A stretch of DNA of 64,000 nt from Alteromonas sp. BMJM2 (GTDB lineage Bacteria > Pseudomonadota > Gammaproteobacteria > Enterobacterales > Alteromonadaceae): assembly GCF_027257845.1 (NCBI RefSeq), contig NZ_JAPVOT010000011.1, positions 1 to 64,000 on the forward strand, given 5' to 3'. The number at the start of each line of letters is the position of its first letter. Position 1 is the stretch's first letter. A model generated the notes under the pieces. That model was not told the origin of the DNA. It searched no databases and saw only the letters and a program-made list of their open reading frames with translations. Shown here piece by piece: positions 6,794-16,424 of the stretch. Made by a program: the position numbers and the translations under genes.

Positions 6794-9373
6794 CTATTCT
6801 GACGAAAGCGTCATTTTCTCAATGGCATTTGCGTCAATATCTTCATCGGTAAAATAGATATCTCGCAGTGTAGGCTGATCAGAATACAACCTAGTTTGAT
6901 CTAGGAAGTGTTCACTGCCAAATTGACGAGACTGTGAATACGTCAATATACCGCGCCCCTGTGGTCCTTCTTCAGTAAAACTGATCACCATAGCCCAGCT
7001 TGTTCCATAGTTAATGTGATACCCGCCAGCCTCTGCACTCATGATGGTGTTGTTGCTCACCGGCTCATAACGGTGTCTTGGTAACAAGGTTTCATCTCGG
7101 CCTCGAATACTATCAAACACGTTGAAACCGCCTTCGATGTTGTGAGCACCACCCCAGGGAAGCTTTTCACCACTTGCCGCACCATTAGGTAAACTTCGCT
7201 CAACAAACTGAACTTCACCAAGCGTCGCATCAAAAGCAACACCCGCTTGTTCAATAACCTGAACCGCTTTTGCTAATTGCTGCATTGTCGTGTCATTTTG
7301 AACTAAACCTGATGGCGTTGTAACAGGAGACTCAAGAGAGAAAGGCACTTCCCACTGTGGGTTTTGATTAAACTGAAATGCAAATTCTCTAAACACATGT
7401 GCGCCAACGCTAGAGGTGTTCATTGTACTATCCCACGAACCAAGTGCATCACAGGCAGCCGAGATATCTACATCTGTACCGTCAACGTTTACCGGCATAT
7501 CACCTTGTTCAGTACATGCTTGTAACAGGCTTGGTAAAATGTCTTCAGCAAGATAACTACGGTTATTAAGTAAAAGTTCTTCTACTTCTTCAGGTGTAAA
7601 GGTGTCGTCACTCCCCGCCTCTGTTTCGATAAACTTCTGCCCCATACGAGAGCGCAGAGATTGTTGATTCTCAGTATTTCCATAAAGTGGGTTTACACCC
7701 GTTATTGGTGAAGTCAGGTTTGTTAACCAAAAGCTATCGTTTGAGTTTTGCACCGAATCTGAGCCTTCGTATTTTGGCGCTTCCTCATAAGGTACAGGAC
7801 CATCAAAATCAAATTGTGAAATAAATCCGGGCAGTACAGTAAAACCAGCTACCGCTTTTGTTTGAATTAGCAGTGGGTTTGTCGTTAATTCATTGATAGC
7901 GGTTTCGGTGAGGTTTGGAACCGTGGAGTCATCAATGTAAAACACTTGCCCATCGCTTGAGGCGGCCATCGTATTGTTAAAAATCACACCGTCATAATCT
8001 TTAAATGCTTGCTTAAATTCGTCCATAGACGAAGCCATATTCATCGCTAGCCAGTGATCGACAATATCAAAGTTGGGCAAGTTTGCGTCCTTTATAGCGA
8101 ATGCATTTGCGTTATCCCAACCAAAGTTTCCCGGCACTTCTATCATTGGTCCATAGTTGGTGTAGTAGGATGTTTTATTAAGCGCAATAGTTTGTCCACC
8201 GCCAACAGCAACTTCTATCTGTAGCGGCTTTTCGTAAATAATGCGTTTATTGCCATCAACTATATGACTCATTCCCGATGCGTCATCTTCATCTAAACTC
8301 AATTGATAAACCACAAAATGTTCTGCTGTGGAGAACGTATGTGTCCACGCTACATTCTCATTAAACCCAATATTAACTGCACCAGGTAGACCCATTAAAG
8401 AGCTACCAGTTACATTCAAATAATCAGGAATTTGCGCATGAAAGTTCCAAAAGCGTAAATTGCCGGTGTGAGGAAAATGGGGGTTACCTAGTACAATCCC
8501 TTTTCCGTTAGTCGTCTTGTCACTCCCTAGCCCCCAACCATTCGACCCCATTTCCTGAGGGTTTCTCTCTGGTAGGGTAATGGTTGGGTTCATTTTAAAT
8601 ACTGTCGTTGGCGTATTTTCAGCACTGGATGCTGCTGGCGCTTGAGCGCTTGCAGTTTGACCTGCGGCTGCAGTTGGCGCAGGGGTTGGTAAGTAATTTT
8701 CCCCCTCTGGCGCAGCTAAGAACATAGGCCCTAAGAAATTAGCAGCACCAGGTAGTAGCGCCACACCTAGAGAATAGGTCAGTAAATCTGTGCTATCAAT
8801 GGGTTGAACCCAAGGCTGCCCCGCGCAACTTTGATCTTGTTCTGCTACAGGGGTTTCATCTAAATAGCGGTTGTAGCCCGCTGTGTAACCTTGAAACATG
8901 GCTCGAGAATTGGCAGACAATCGAGGCAAATTGTCTTCAGCTAACTCACGAATGCCTAGTGTGAGAAAGCCAAAGTCGTTGATGAGGTGCTCTGAATCAC
9001 CGCTGCCAGGCTGCCTATCAGGACCAAAATACTTGGCTCGCTCAGAATTATATTTCAAGATTTGATCGGCTAATACGCACATATTGTCTTTAGCGAACGC
9101 GTAGCCAACACCATAGGCCATGCTTTCAAGGTTGTCGGCTTTTACGTGAGGTACACCATAGGTAGTCCACGTAATGTCAGCCGTTAGTGAACCATCGGTG
9201 TCAAACGCAGGAACAGGTGTAGGTGCTGTTACTACGGGTGGTGGTGACACTGGAGTGCTGCCGTCTTGCACATCTAAAAAGTCGTTGTTATTGTCACCGC
9301 AACCCGCTAAACAAGCGGCAACAGATAATGCAATTAAAGTCCGTGCAGGGTGAATATTTTTCGTTATTGTCAT
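6794..9373 (-). CDS. penicillin acylase-family lipoprotein amidase
   Basis: An 859-residue Ntn-hydrolase of the penicillin/acyl-homoserine-lactone acylase family (peptidase S45). A lipobox (LAGC, Cys25) marks it as an outer-membrane or periplasmic lipoprotein, followed by a Pro-rich linker (41-56). The alpha chain (about 62-220) has the typical TTYGVPHVKADNLESMAYGVGYAFAKDN. A Pro/Ala-rich spacer (about 225-262) precedes the autocleavage site, and the beta chain begins at Ser277 in MGSNGWGLGSDKT, the expected catalytic N-terminal serine. The family hydrolyses amide bonds of acylated compounds, including AHL signals in some members; the substrate here is unknown. AGGAA precedes the ATG. It lies next to a second large lipoprotein hydrolase on the same strand, separated by a terminator. 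Confidence 0.9.
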   Translation of the reverse strand: MTITKNIHPARTLIALSVAACLAGCGDNNNDFLDVQDGSTPVSPPPVVTAPTPVPAFDTDGSLTADITWTTYGVPHVKADNLESMAYGVGYAFAKDNMCVLADQILKYNSERAKYFGPDRQPGSGDSEHLINDFGFLTLGIRELAEDNLPRLSANSRAMFQGYTAGYNRYLDETPVAEQDQSCAGQPWVQPIDSTDLLTYSLGVALLPGAANFLGPMFLAAPEGENYLPTPAPTAAAGQTASAQAPAASSAENTPTTVFKMNPTITLPERNPQEMGSNGWGLGSDKTTNGKGIVLGNPHFPHTGNLRFWNFHAQIPDYLNVTGSSLMGLPGAVNIGFNENVAWTHTFSTAEHFVVYQLSLDEDDASGMSHIVDGNKRIIYEKPLQIEVAVGGGQTIALNKTSYYTNYGPMIEVPGNFGWDNANAFAIKDANLPNFDIVDHWLAMNMASSMDEFKQAFKDYDGVIFNNTMAASSDGQVFYIDDSTVPNLTETAINELTTNPLLIQTKAVAGFTVLPGFISQFDFDGPVPYEEAPKYEGSDSVQNSNDSFWLTNLTSPITGVNPLYGNTENQQSLRSRMGQKFIETEAGSDDTFTPEEVEELLLNNRSYLAEDILPSLLQACTEQGDMPVNVDGTDVDISAACDALGSWDSTMNTSSVGAHVFREFAFQFNQNPQWEVPFSLESPVTTPSGLVQNDTTMQQLAKAVQVIEQAGVAFDATLGEVQFVERSLPNGAASGEKLPWGGAHNIEGGFNVFDSIRGRDETLLPRHRYEPVSNNTIMSAEAGGYHINYGTSWAMVISFTEEGPQGRGILTYSQSRQFGSEHFLDQTRLYSDQPTLRDIYFTDEDIDANAIEKMTLSSE

Positions 9374-9510
9374 TGATAGTTTCCTTGTGAATAAATGTAA
9401 ATATGGCGAGGAAATCCCTCAAAGCGTTTCACTCATTGCCACAACACATCCGATCAATTAACATTACATTAACAAAATGGAACATTCAAATAACAGAAAC
9501 ACCTAGAAAC

Positions 9511-9538
9511 AAAAAAGCCGGCTTTCGCCGGCTTTTTG
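9511..9538. terminator. intrinsic terminator after the VolA-like lipase
   Basis: AAAAAAGCCGGC, a short TTTC loop and GCCGGCTTTTT form a GC-rich hairpin with an A tract on one side and a T tract on the other. It lies 20 bp downstream of the lipase stop codon and upstream of the acylase gene on the same strand, so the two are probably separate units. Confidence 0.88.
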
Positions 9539-9557
9539 AATGGAACGTTTTTAACGC

Positions 9558-12155
9558 TTAGTTTGCGACTACAGACTCATCATTGATTGGCAGAAGGCCA
9601 GCATCAGAAGAGAGGTATGTTGCAACCTGACGTTGCATTTCGGCGGTCACTGCGGCATTTGAAGCCGGGCTCAAGCTAGATGCGTGAGCACCACTGTTAA
9701 ACAGTACCAAACCACTGATCGGGTCAGCTTGAGGCCCTACTGTTGTCGATACCTGCTCAAGACCAATAAGGTTAGCTAAAGGAAGCTGACCAGACAACGG
9801 CAAAGCAGTAGAAACAGGGATAACTTGGTCTGGCAAGTTTTCCACACTGCCATCACCTACCACTGTCATCATATGCACTGGTGTATTACTACCTAGTGTT
9901 TGAGCATAGTTGGTGGGGTCGCCAGCATCCATCACAGTTTGAGCCGCAAAGGCAAACTCAGCAAAAACAGCATTAACCGCGGCAGCTTGTGCATCAGTAA
10001 GGTTTGCTTCAAACAATGCCACTGCTTCAGCAAGCTGCGCTTCATTGACATCTGTTGTCTCATAAAGCTGATTTAAAAGAGCAACGAAGTCTTCAGATGC
10101 TTGAGAAAGAAGAAGCCCTTTAATGAGAGGCCCGAATGAAGGTGATTCAATTAAGAATTGAGCAGCACCGCCTCCAGGAGACTCAAGAGAAGCTTGCTTT
10201 ACAGCAAAAAATCCATCAAGCGCAGCTAAGTCGCCGCCCATAGACGTATTCGCTAAAGCTGCAAAATTGCCACCTGTGATTGCGCCTAGCGATACACCCA
10301 TTATTGAAACACGGCTTGTATCAAACTTAACGCTTTGAGAGGCAGTTGTATCTACTACCGCGTTTAAGCCAAGACGTAAACCGAGTAAATCAGACACGCT
10401 TTGACGCAGGTTATCACGTGCAGTAGGCAAACTAGCAAGATTCATGTAGTGCGTTGCACTTACCGACGTAGCGTTAAGGTCGTCAACACCATCACCATTG
10501 AGGTCAAATCCACGGCTACCGTGAATTGGCTGGTCGATAGCAATAGAGGCTACACCTGCTAACGCTAGTGTACCGGTAATGGCTAACATGTCTTCTTTTT
10601 GGCTAGTGATGCCGTGAGCAAGAATAACTACAGGCCACCCTGCTTCAGGCATACTGATAGGGAAACCTATGGCACCTGCAATGGCTGGGTCTGGAATAGT
10701 TACCTGAACATCTAGCGCTTCAGTGCCCATATTACCGCCAGTAGGCTGTGGATATGGGTTGAATTTAGTAATGTTACGAGCACTATCTAATTTTTCACCG
10801 TTAACGCGAAGATCGGCAAGACCTAGCGCAGAACAGGTTTGTGCATTTGGACCTGGTGTCGCCGCTGCCAATGCTTCCTGTGGCGCACCTGCTAGCACGA
10901 TACCGCTGTCACACGCTGCAGTCCAAAACTGATTAACCGGTGCAAGTGGGTTCTCAGCAGACGGAACACCCAAGAAATATGGCAGGTTGATATTACCTTC
11001 ATAACGCTGGGCTGCGCAGAATGGACCGACTTGGGTTAGGATTGCAGTAGAAACACCTACCGCGAATTCATTCAGCGGGCCCCATTGAGCAGAAAGCTGG
11101 CCAGAAACTGTACCGGCCAAGCCTGCACACGTTTCAAGAGCGCTAAAGTCTGTTGCATCAATAAACGCTTGAGTTTGAGCGGGTAACCCTTGTTTACCTG
11201 TGTTTACAGCACCGGCAACTACGTCGCTAGTCACGAGGTCGAGTGCTTCCATTGCAGTAGGATCTTCATCGGCATCACCCACTACAATAGCAGGTAAAGC
11301 TTGTCCTGCCGTCGGATCGCCAGCACCTGCGCGGGCAGCAAACTCACTAATCATCACTTTTTTGATAGTATCGAGCGAGTTAGCAATCGACTGAGTAGTA
11401 AACGCAGACACGTAGGTTAGCTCTTCTCGGTCGTATCCAGCACCAATCAGTGGGTTAACCAAAGAGTTGACTAACCCTTGAAGCTGTAACTGCGCATCGC
11501 TTGATAGTGGGTTGGTGTTAATGTCTTGTCTAACTGAATCCCAGGTTGTAGAGCCTTGCACTGACTTACCGGATGAATCTTTAAGGTCGGTAGTCATGAC
11601 TAACATGTAACCTTGCGCTGGTTTAAGCGGCTTTAACGGTACAAATGAAACCGTGTTGTTATCGGCCAAGCTCAAAACATAATCTACGCCAAACGTAAGC
11701 TGTTCACCTAACTTACAACCCGCTGAAGGTATTGAAACCTGAGCGCAATCTGGGTCAGATTGGTCAAGCCCTAGTGTTGCTTCAAACAGCAAAATACCAG
11801 CGGAAAGAGATGATTCATCTAGCGATGTATTCACCGGGGTTTCAACATTAATCACGAACGGATGTTGTGTCGACCAACCGTCTAGCACATTTAATGCGTT
11901 TTGCGGATCACCAAAATCAGTGGGATCAGCAACCGGTATGTTCAGCGTGTAATCGAAAAAGCCATCATCGCCTGGCAGCATTAATAAGTCGTTGGGAATA
12001 TTGAGGTTCCCTGTTGCTGGATCAAATACTATTCGCGAAAATGGGGTTTGTACTTCTGTTTCGGCCTGAATGTCGGAAAGGGTTTCATCGGAGCCACCAC
12101 AGCCTGCTAGACCCAGTGCAAGAGCCACACTGGAACTTAATACGAGTTTTCTCAT
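9558..12155 (-). CDS. VolA/Pla-1/cef-family extracellular lipase (lipoprotein)
   Basis: An 865-residue lipoprotein lipase. The lipobox LAGC places the lipidated Cys at residue 19. The N-terminal region (about 40-250: FDPATGNLNIPND, DGWSTQHPF) matches the bacterial virulence factor lipase N-terminal domain. The alpha/beta-hydrolase core follows, with the oxyanion strand VVILAHGITSQK near 510, the nucleophile elbow GVSLGAITGG (Ser622) and a probable catalytic His in NSGAHASSL near the C-terminus. Relatives such as Vibrio VolA are surface-exposed lysophospholipases that release fatty acids from host or environmental phospholipids. AGGGAG precedes the ATG. The nearby PsrA-like fatty-acid regulator is suggestive, but no direct link is visible. 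Confidence 0.9.
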   Translation of the reverse strand: MRKLVLSSSVALALGLAGCGGSDETLSDIQAETEVQTPFSRIVFDPATGNLNIPNDLLMLPGDDGFFDYTLNIPVADPTDFGDPQNALNVLDGWSTQHPFVINVETPVNTSLDESSLSAGILLFEATLGLDQSDPDCAQVSIPSAGCKLGEQLTFGVDYVLSLADNNTVSFVPLKPLKPAQGYMLVMTTDLKDSSGKSVQGSTTWDSVRQDINTNPLSSDAQLQLQGLVNSLVNPLIGAGYDREELTYVSAFTTQSIANSLDTIKKVMISEFAARAGAGDPTAGQALPAIVVGDADEDPTAMEALDLVTSDVVAGAVNTGKQGLPAQTQAFIDATDFSALETCAGLAGTVSGQLSAQWGPLNEFAVGVSTAILTQVGPFCAAQRYEGNINLPYFLGVPSAENPLAPVNQFWTAACDSGIVLAGAPQEALAAATPGPNAQTCSALGLADLRVNGEKLDSARNITKFNPYPQPTGGNMGTEALDVQVTIPDPAIAGAIGFPISMPEAGWPVVILAHGITSQKEDMLAITGTLALAGVASIAIDQPIHGSRGFDLNGDGVDDLNATSVSATHYMNLASLPTARDNLRQSVSDLLGLRLGLNAVVDTTASQSVKFDTSRVSIMGVSLGAITGGNFAALANTSMGGDLAALDGFFAVKQASLESPGGGAAQFLIESPSFGPLIKGLLLSQASEDFVALLNQLYETTDVNEAQLAEAVALFEANLTDAQAAAVNAVFAEFAFAAQTVMDAGDPTNYAQTLGSNTPVHMMTVVGDGSVENLPDQVIPVSTALPLSGQLPLANLIGLEQVSTTVGPQADPISGLVLFNSGAHASSLSPASNAAVTAEMQRQVATYLSSDAGLLPINDESVVAN

Positions 12156-12461
12156 CTCTACTCCCTACAAGCATTGTTGTTATTCTGTGTCTAAAATTCG
12201 GTTTTATTAAAATAATTTGGTCTATCCTGCTGTAACAGGCATAGAAGATAGTTTCAAACATGTTAGACCAGTTGTATCTTCCTCAATCTTATTGACTTTA
12301 TTGCAACTTTGCAAAGTTTTGTTAACTAGTTAGGTGAACTTTTTTTACGTTTGACTGGTTTTTAACGGGATTGTTTTACTTACCAGCCAACTTGAGTATC
12401 ATCTCAGCACTTGTAAAACGCTACGCAAACCCGCTTTGCACGATGTAACTGAAGGATAATC
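12156..12461. promoter_or_regulatory. divergent intergenic region between lipase and yciK
   Basis: These 306 bp separate oppositely transcribed genes, so both promoters must lie here. The stretch is AT-rich and contains no gene. I see no operator that I can name. Confidence 0.4.
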
Positions 12462-13205
12462 ATGAACGACTATAATGCGCCCAACAATTTATTAAACAAT
12501 AAAGTGATACTTATTACTGGCGCCGGTGATGGTATTGGTGCACAAGCGGCTAAAACCTTCGCGGCACATGGTGCAACTTGTATATTGCTTGGTAGAACTG
12601 TAGCCAAGCTTGAAGCTGTGTATGATGACATAGTTGCAGCGAAAGGCGCAGAACCAGCCATTGTTCCCCTTGATTTAAAGGGCGCTACTCCTAGTCATTA
12701 TCAACAGATGACACAGACGATTATAGACCAGTTCGGTCGTTTAGATGGGGTACTGCACAACGCCTCTATTCTTGGCCACTTAAGCGCATTTAAAGATATA
12801 GACGCTCAAGAATGGCAAGATGTTATGCAAATAAACCTAAACGGTATGGTGTACATGACACAGGCATTGCTTCCTGCTCTTTTAAAGTCGGATAACGCAT
12901 CAGTCATTTTTACGACATCGAGTGTAGGCAGAAAAGGCCGCGCGTTTTGGGGAACCTATGCCGTGTCTAAGTTTGCGACCGAAGGGGTTATGCAAACTCT
13001 GGCAGACGAATACCAGAACAAATCTATCCGCTTTAACTGCATCAATCCGGGTGCGACGCGCACGAATATGCGCGCTCAAGCTTTCCCGGCAGAAACCCCT
13101 GAAACATTAAAAACGCCAGAAGATATTATGCCTACCTACTTGTACTTGATGGGCAATGATAGCGCGACTGTTAACGGTGAGTCGTTGGATTGCCAGCCAA
13201 AGTAA
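12462..13205 (+). CDS. yciK: YciK-type short-chain dehydrogenase
   Basis: A 247-residue SDR oxidoreductase. The cofactor motif is TGAGDGIGAQAA (TGxxxGIG, around residue 20), the active-site Ser lies in TTSSVGRKGR and the Tyr/Lys pair in YAVSKFA. The C-terminus (PAETPETLKTPEDIMPTYLYLMG then ESLDCQPK) is typical of YciK, a gammaproteobacterial SDR of unknown physiological substrate. The upstream sequence GAAGGATAATC provides a good ribosome binding site. It converges with glnS across a shared terminator. Confidence 0.88.
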   Translation: MNDYNAPNNLLNNKVILITGAGDGIGAQAAKTFAAHGATCILLGRTVAKLEAVYDDIVAAKGAEPAIVPLDLKGATPSHYQQMTQTIIDQFGRLDGVLHNASILGHLSAFKDIDAQEWQDVMQINLNGMVYMTQALLPALLKSDNASVIFTTSSVGRKGRAFWGTYAVSKFATEGVMQTLADEYQNKSIRFNCINPGATRTNMRAQAFPAETPETLKTPEDIMPTYLYLMGNDSATVNGESLDCQPK

Positions 13206-13287
13206 TTCAAGCCGCTAGATTTGACACAGATACGCTTTGACACCAGTAAATAGTGACTCAGAACCGTATTTACAGGGCAACTAAAAC

Positions 13288-13314
13288 AAAAAAGCCGCGA
13301 ACGCGGCTTTTTTA
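13288..13314. terminator. bidirectional intrinsic terminator between yciK and glnS
   Basis: AAAAAAGCCGCG, loop AA and CGCGGCTTTTTTA form a symmetrical hairpin with A and T tracts on both sides, placed between two convergent genes. Confidence 0.9.
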
Positions 13315-13334
13315 TGGATAAACGAAGTGCTTAA

Positions 13335-15002
13335 CTAGCCTTCCATTTTTGCCCAAGTATCTCGCAAACCTACTGTGCGATTAAATACTGGCTTTTCAGC
13401 AGTACTGTCGTTATCTAAACAAAAATAACCGGTACGCTCAAATTGCCATGCACCAACAGCAGGTACATTATCTATCAAACCTGCTTCAGCCCACCCTTGT
13501 TTTACGTCTAAAGATTCTGGATTGATAGCATCGGTAAAGTCTTCTTCGGCAGCAGGGTTAGGTACATTGAACAAGCGGTCGTATAAACGGAACTCGGCCG
13601 CATTTGCCGTTGCTGCATCTACCCAGTGAATAACCCCTTTCACCTTGCGGCCATCAGCTGGATCTTTACCTAACGTGTCAGGATCGTAAGTACAATATAC
13701 GGTAGTTACATTACCCTCTTCGTCTTTCTCTACGCGGTTTGCTTTCACAACATAGGCGTTGCGAAGGCGAACTTCTTTTTCAAGTACCAGTCGCTTGAAC
13801 TTTTTGTTTGCTGATTCGCGGAAATCCTCTGCTTCAATCCAGACTTCACGACTAAACGTGATGTCTCGAGTACCCATTGTCTCATCATTCGGATGATTAG
13901 GAGCCGCCAAGGTTTCAGTAGCGCCTTCTTCGTAGTTTTCGATAACCACTTTAATCGGGTCTAGCACGGCCATTGCACGAGGCGCATTCACGTTTAAGTC
14001 ATCGCGAATACAGGCTTCTAGCATGGACATTTCAACCATGTTGTCCATTTTGGTTACGCCGATACGCTTACAAAATTCAACAATAGAGCCTGGCGTATAC
14101 CCGCGACGACGCAAGCCAGCAACTGTTGGCATACGTGGGTCATCCCAGCCATGAACGTGCTTTTCATCAACCAATTGAATAAGTCGGCGTTTACTTAGTA
14201 CCGTGTATTCCAAGTTAAGTCGAGAGAATTCATACTGCTTAGGGCTGCAATCGATAGAGATATTCTCTATAACCCAGTCGTATAAACGGCGGTTATCTTG
14301 GAATTCTAGTGTGCATAGTGAATGCGTAATGCCCTCGATGGCATCTGATATACAGTGAGTAAAGTCGTACATTGGGTACACACACCACTTGTCACCGGTT
14401 TGGTGATGATGAGCATGCTTCACTCTGTAAATAACCGGGTCGCGCATGCACATAAACGGTGAAGTCATGTCGATTTTGGCGCGCAGGCTGCATTCGCCTT
14501 CGGCATAGTCACCGGCCGTCATCTTGGCGAATTCACGTTTATTGGTTTCTACGTCTGTGTCCCGATAGGCACTATTTTTACCTGGCTCTTTTAAGGTACC
14601 GCGCAGTTCACGCATGACTTCTTGGCTAGAAAAATCGACATAGGCTAAGCCTTTATCAATCAATTCGTTCGCAAAGCCGTGTAGCTGGTCGAAGTAGTTA
14701 GAGGAATAACGCTCATCACCGCTCCATGCAAAACCAAGCCATTTAACGTCTTCTTTAATTGAGTTAACAAAAGAAATATCTTCTTTCGCTGGATTCGTGT
14801 CGTCAAAACGCAGATTACAGGTTCCCGTGTAATCCTTCGCTATACCGAAGTTCAAGCAGATGGATTTGGCATGACCAATGTGAAGAAAGCCATTTGGCTC
14901 CGGCGGAAACCGCGTTTTTATTGAGTCATGCAAACCACTGGCAAGATCTTTATCAATGATTTGACGGATAAAATTGGTCGGACGATGCTCAGTCTCGGCC
15001 AT
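13335..15002 (-). CDS. glnS: glutaminyl-tRNA synthetase
   Basis: A class I aminoacyl-tRNA synthetase of 555 residues that charges tRNA-Gln with glutamine. The HIGH motif appears as [13 protein letters not shown], the KMSKS-equivalent as VLSKRRL, and the family block [11 protein letters not shown] is present. The C-terminal half carries the anticodon-binding beta-barrels. The frame extends to 15023, but the ATG at 15002 ([11 protein letters not shown]) is preferred because AAGGGG lies eight bases before it and the family begins at this point. Length matches E. coli GlnS (554). It stands alone on the - strand. Confidence 0.96.
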   Translation of the reverse strand: MAETEHRPTNFIRQIIDKDLASGLHDSIKTRFPPEPNGFLHIGHAKSICLNFGIAKDYTGTCNLRFDDTNPAKEDISFVNSIKEDVKWLGFAWSGDERYSSNYFDQLHGFANELIDKGLAYVDFSSQEVMRELRGTLKEPGKNSAYRDTDVETNKREFAKMTAGDYAEGECSLRAKIDMTSPFMCMRDPVIYRVKHAHHHQTGDKWCVYPMYDFTHCISDAIEGITHSLCTLEFQDNRRLYDWVIENISIDCSPKQYEFSRLNLEYTVLSKRRLIQLVDEKHVHGWDDPRMPTVAGLRRRGYTPGSIVEFCKRIGVTKMDNMVEMSMLEACIRDDLNVNAPRAMAVLDPIKVVIENYEEGATETLAAPNHPNDETMGTRDITFSREVWIEAEDFRESANKKFKRLVLEKEVRLRNAYVVKANRVEKDEEGNVTTVYCTYDPDTLGKDPADGRKVKGVIHWVDAATANAAEFRLYDRLFNVPNPAAEEDFTDAINPESLDVKQGWAEAGLIDNVPAVGAWQFERTGYFCLDNDSTAEKPVFNRTVGLRDTWAKMEG

Positions 15003-15310
15003 TCGCATGTTCCCCTTATGCACAAGTAATTATATTGATAACGTGAGTATACCACTGACACAAATGCTTCAACCACGTTTTATTCATTTAACGCTGACAA
15101 GTGGTTGAATAACCGTCGATAGAAGCGGACATTGCTACATTTTACACTCGCAACACATCATAGGTGAGTACATAGAAAACGGCGATAACCGGTTTTATGT
15201 TGGGATACTTAGATAACCAAGGTTAGGTCTTCACAGTGTAAAACCAAGACATAGAAGAAAAATGTGTTAACCTAATTTCGAAGGCAACGATGTCGTTGTA
15301 GCGAGAAATT

Positions 15311-16339
15311 GTGTTTATGAAAGAAAAAGCGACCTCTTTTGATATAGCTCACTTAGCCGGTGTCTCACAATCGACTGTATCGAGAGCACTTAACAATAGT
15401 CCCCTTGTTAATTTAGAGACAAGAGAGCGCGTGCAGCGAATCGCACAAGAACTCAATTATAAAGTCGATAAGAATGCGAGCAATTTAAGAAAGCAGAAAA
15501 GCAGTACGATTGCCCTTTTACTTTTTGAGGACCCCACCTCAGACGACTCAATGATAAACCCTTTTTTCCTTGCCATGCTAGGCAGCATAACTCGTGCCTG
15601 TGCAAAAGCGAATTACGACCTCTTAGTCTCTTTTCAAAATTTGGAAGACGATTGGCACGCGGAATATGAAGACTCAAATAAAGCAGACGGTATTATCTTA
15701 CTTGGTTATGGCAACTACACCGACTATCAAACCAAAGTGGCGCAGCTTGAGTCGCAGGGCACGCACTTTGTTCGCTGGGGCGCCCCTGATAAAGACCACC
15801 CAGGAGTCAGTATTGGCTGCGATAATTATCAAGGTGGACAAAGTATTACCGAGCACTTGATCGCGTTAGGTAAAAAAACCTTTGCCTTTATTGGCGACAA
15901 TGGCGTTCATGCGCCTGAATTTATGGCGCGATATCGCGGTTATACCGACACATTAGAAAAACATAACCTTACCGCGAAAAGTGTTCAGCGAAACGCCATC
16001 TCTACTGAAGATGATGGCTCAGACGCTGTGCGCTCATTAATAGAGTGTAACGAGGTACCAGAAGCAATTGTATGTGCGTCAGATTTAATCGCAATGGGAG
16101 CACTGCGTGCCTTACGACGCGCCAACATCAATGTGCCACAGGATGTGGCAGTGGTTGGCTATGACAATATTGCGGTTTCTGCGTACACCACCCCTGCATT
16201 ATCTACTGTGCAACAAAATACCAACCTTGCGGGTGAGTTATTGGTGGACACCTTGTTAAGGGCCATTAACAACGAGAAAGTAGAAGACTATCTTATGCCT
16301 GCCGATATTATCATACGCCAGTCTTGCGGTAGCGAGTAA
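15311..16339 (+). CDS. LacI-family regulator, probable repressor/activator of the maltose-starch regulon (MalR-like)
   Basis: A 342-residue LacI/GalR regulator. The N-terminal helix-turn-helix and hinge helix (FDIAHLAGVSQSTVSRALNNS, then ELNYKVDKNASNLRKQKS) bind DNA; the rest is a periplasmic-binding-protein-like sensor domain (from about 62), ending IRQSCG. Start is GTG at 15311 or ATG at 15317 (MKEKATSF). It faces away from glnS and converges with the amylase-transporter operon. Four identical 14-bp palindrome-centred sites (central ATACGTAT) upstream of the nearby transporter, amylase, pullulanase and TonB receptor genes have the symmetry and central CG expected for a LacI-family operator. 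That this protein binds them is inferred from proximity. No such site precedes its own gene. Confidence 0.87.
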   Translation: MFMKEKATSFDIAHLAGVSQSTVSRALNNSPLVNLETRERVQRIAQELNYKVDKNASNLRKQKSSTIALLLFEDPTSDDSMINPFFLAMLGSITRACAKANYDLLVSFQNLEDDWHAEYEDSNKADGIILLGYGNYTDYQTKVAQLESQGTHFVRWGAPDKDHPGVSIGCDNYQGGQSITEHLIALGKKTFAFIGDNGVHAPEFMARYRGYTDTLEKHNLTAKSVQRNAISTEDDGSDAVRSLIECNEVPEAIVCASDLIAMGALRALRRANINVPQDVAVVGYDNIAVSAYTTPALSTVQQNTNLAGELLVDTLLRAINNEKVEDYLMPADIIIRQSCGSE

Positions 16340-16350
16340 AGTGTTTAAGA

Positions 16351-16384
16351 CGAAAAAGGGTGCGTGAACGCACCCTTCTTTTGT
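16351..16384. terminator. bidirectional terminator between the LacI gene and the amylase
   Basis: AAAAAGGGTGCGT, loop GA and ACGCACCCTTCTTTT form a strong hairpin between the convergent genes. Confidence 0.87.
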
Positions 16385-16424
16385 TTGGTCTGGTTTGGTT
16401 AAGCTAGGTTTGCAGCCTCGGTAT

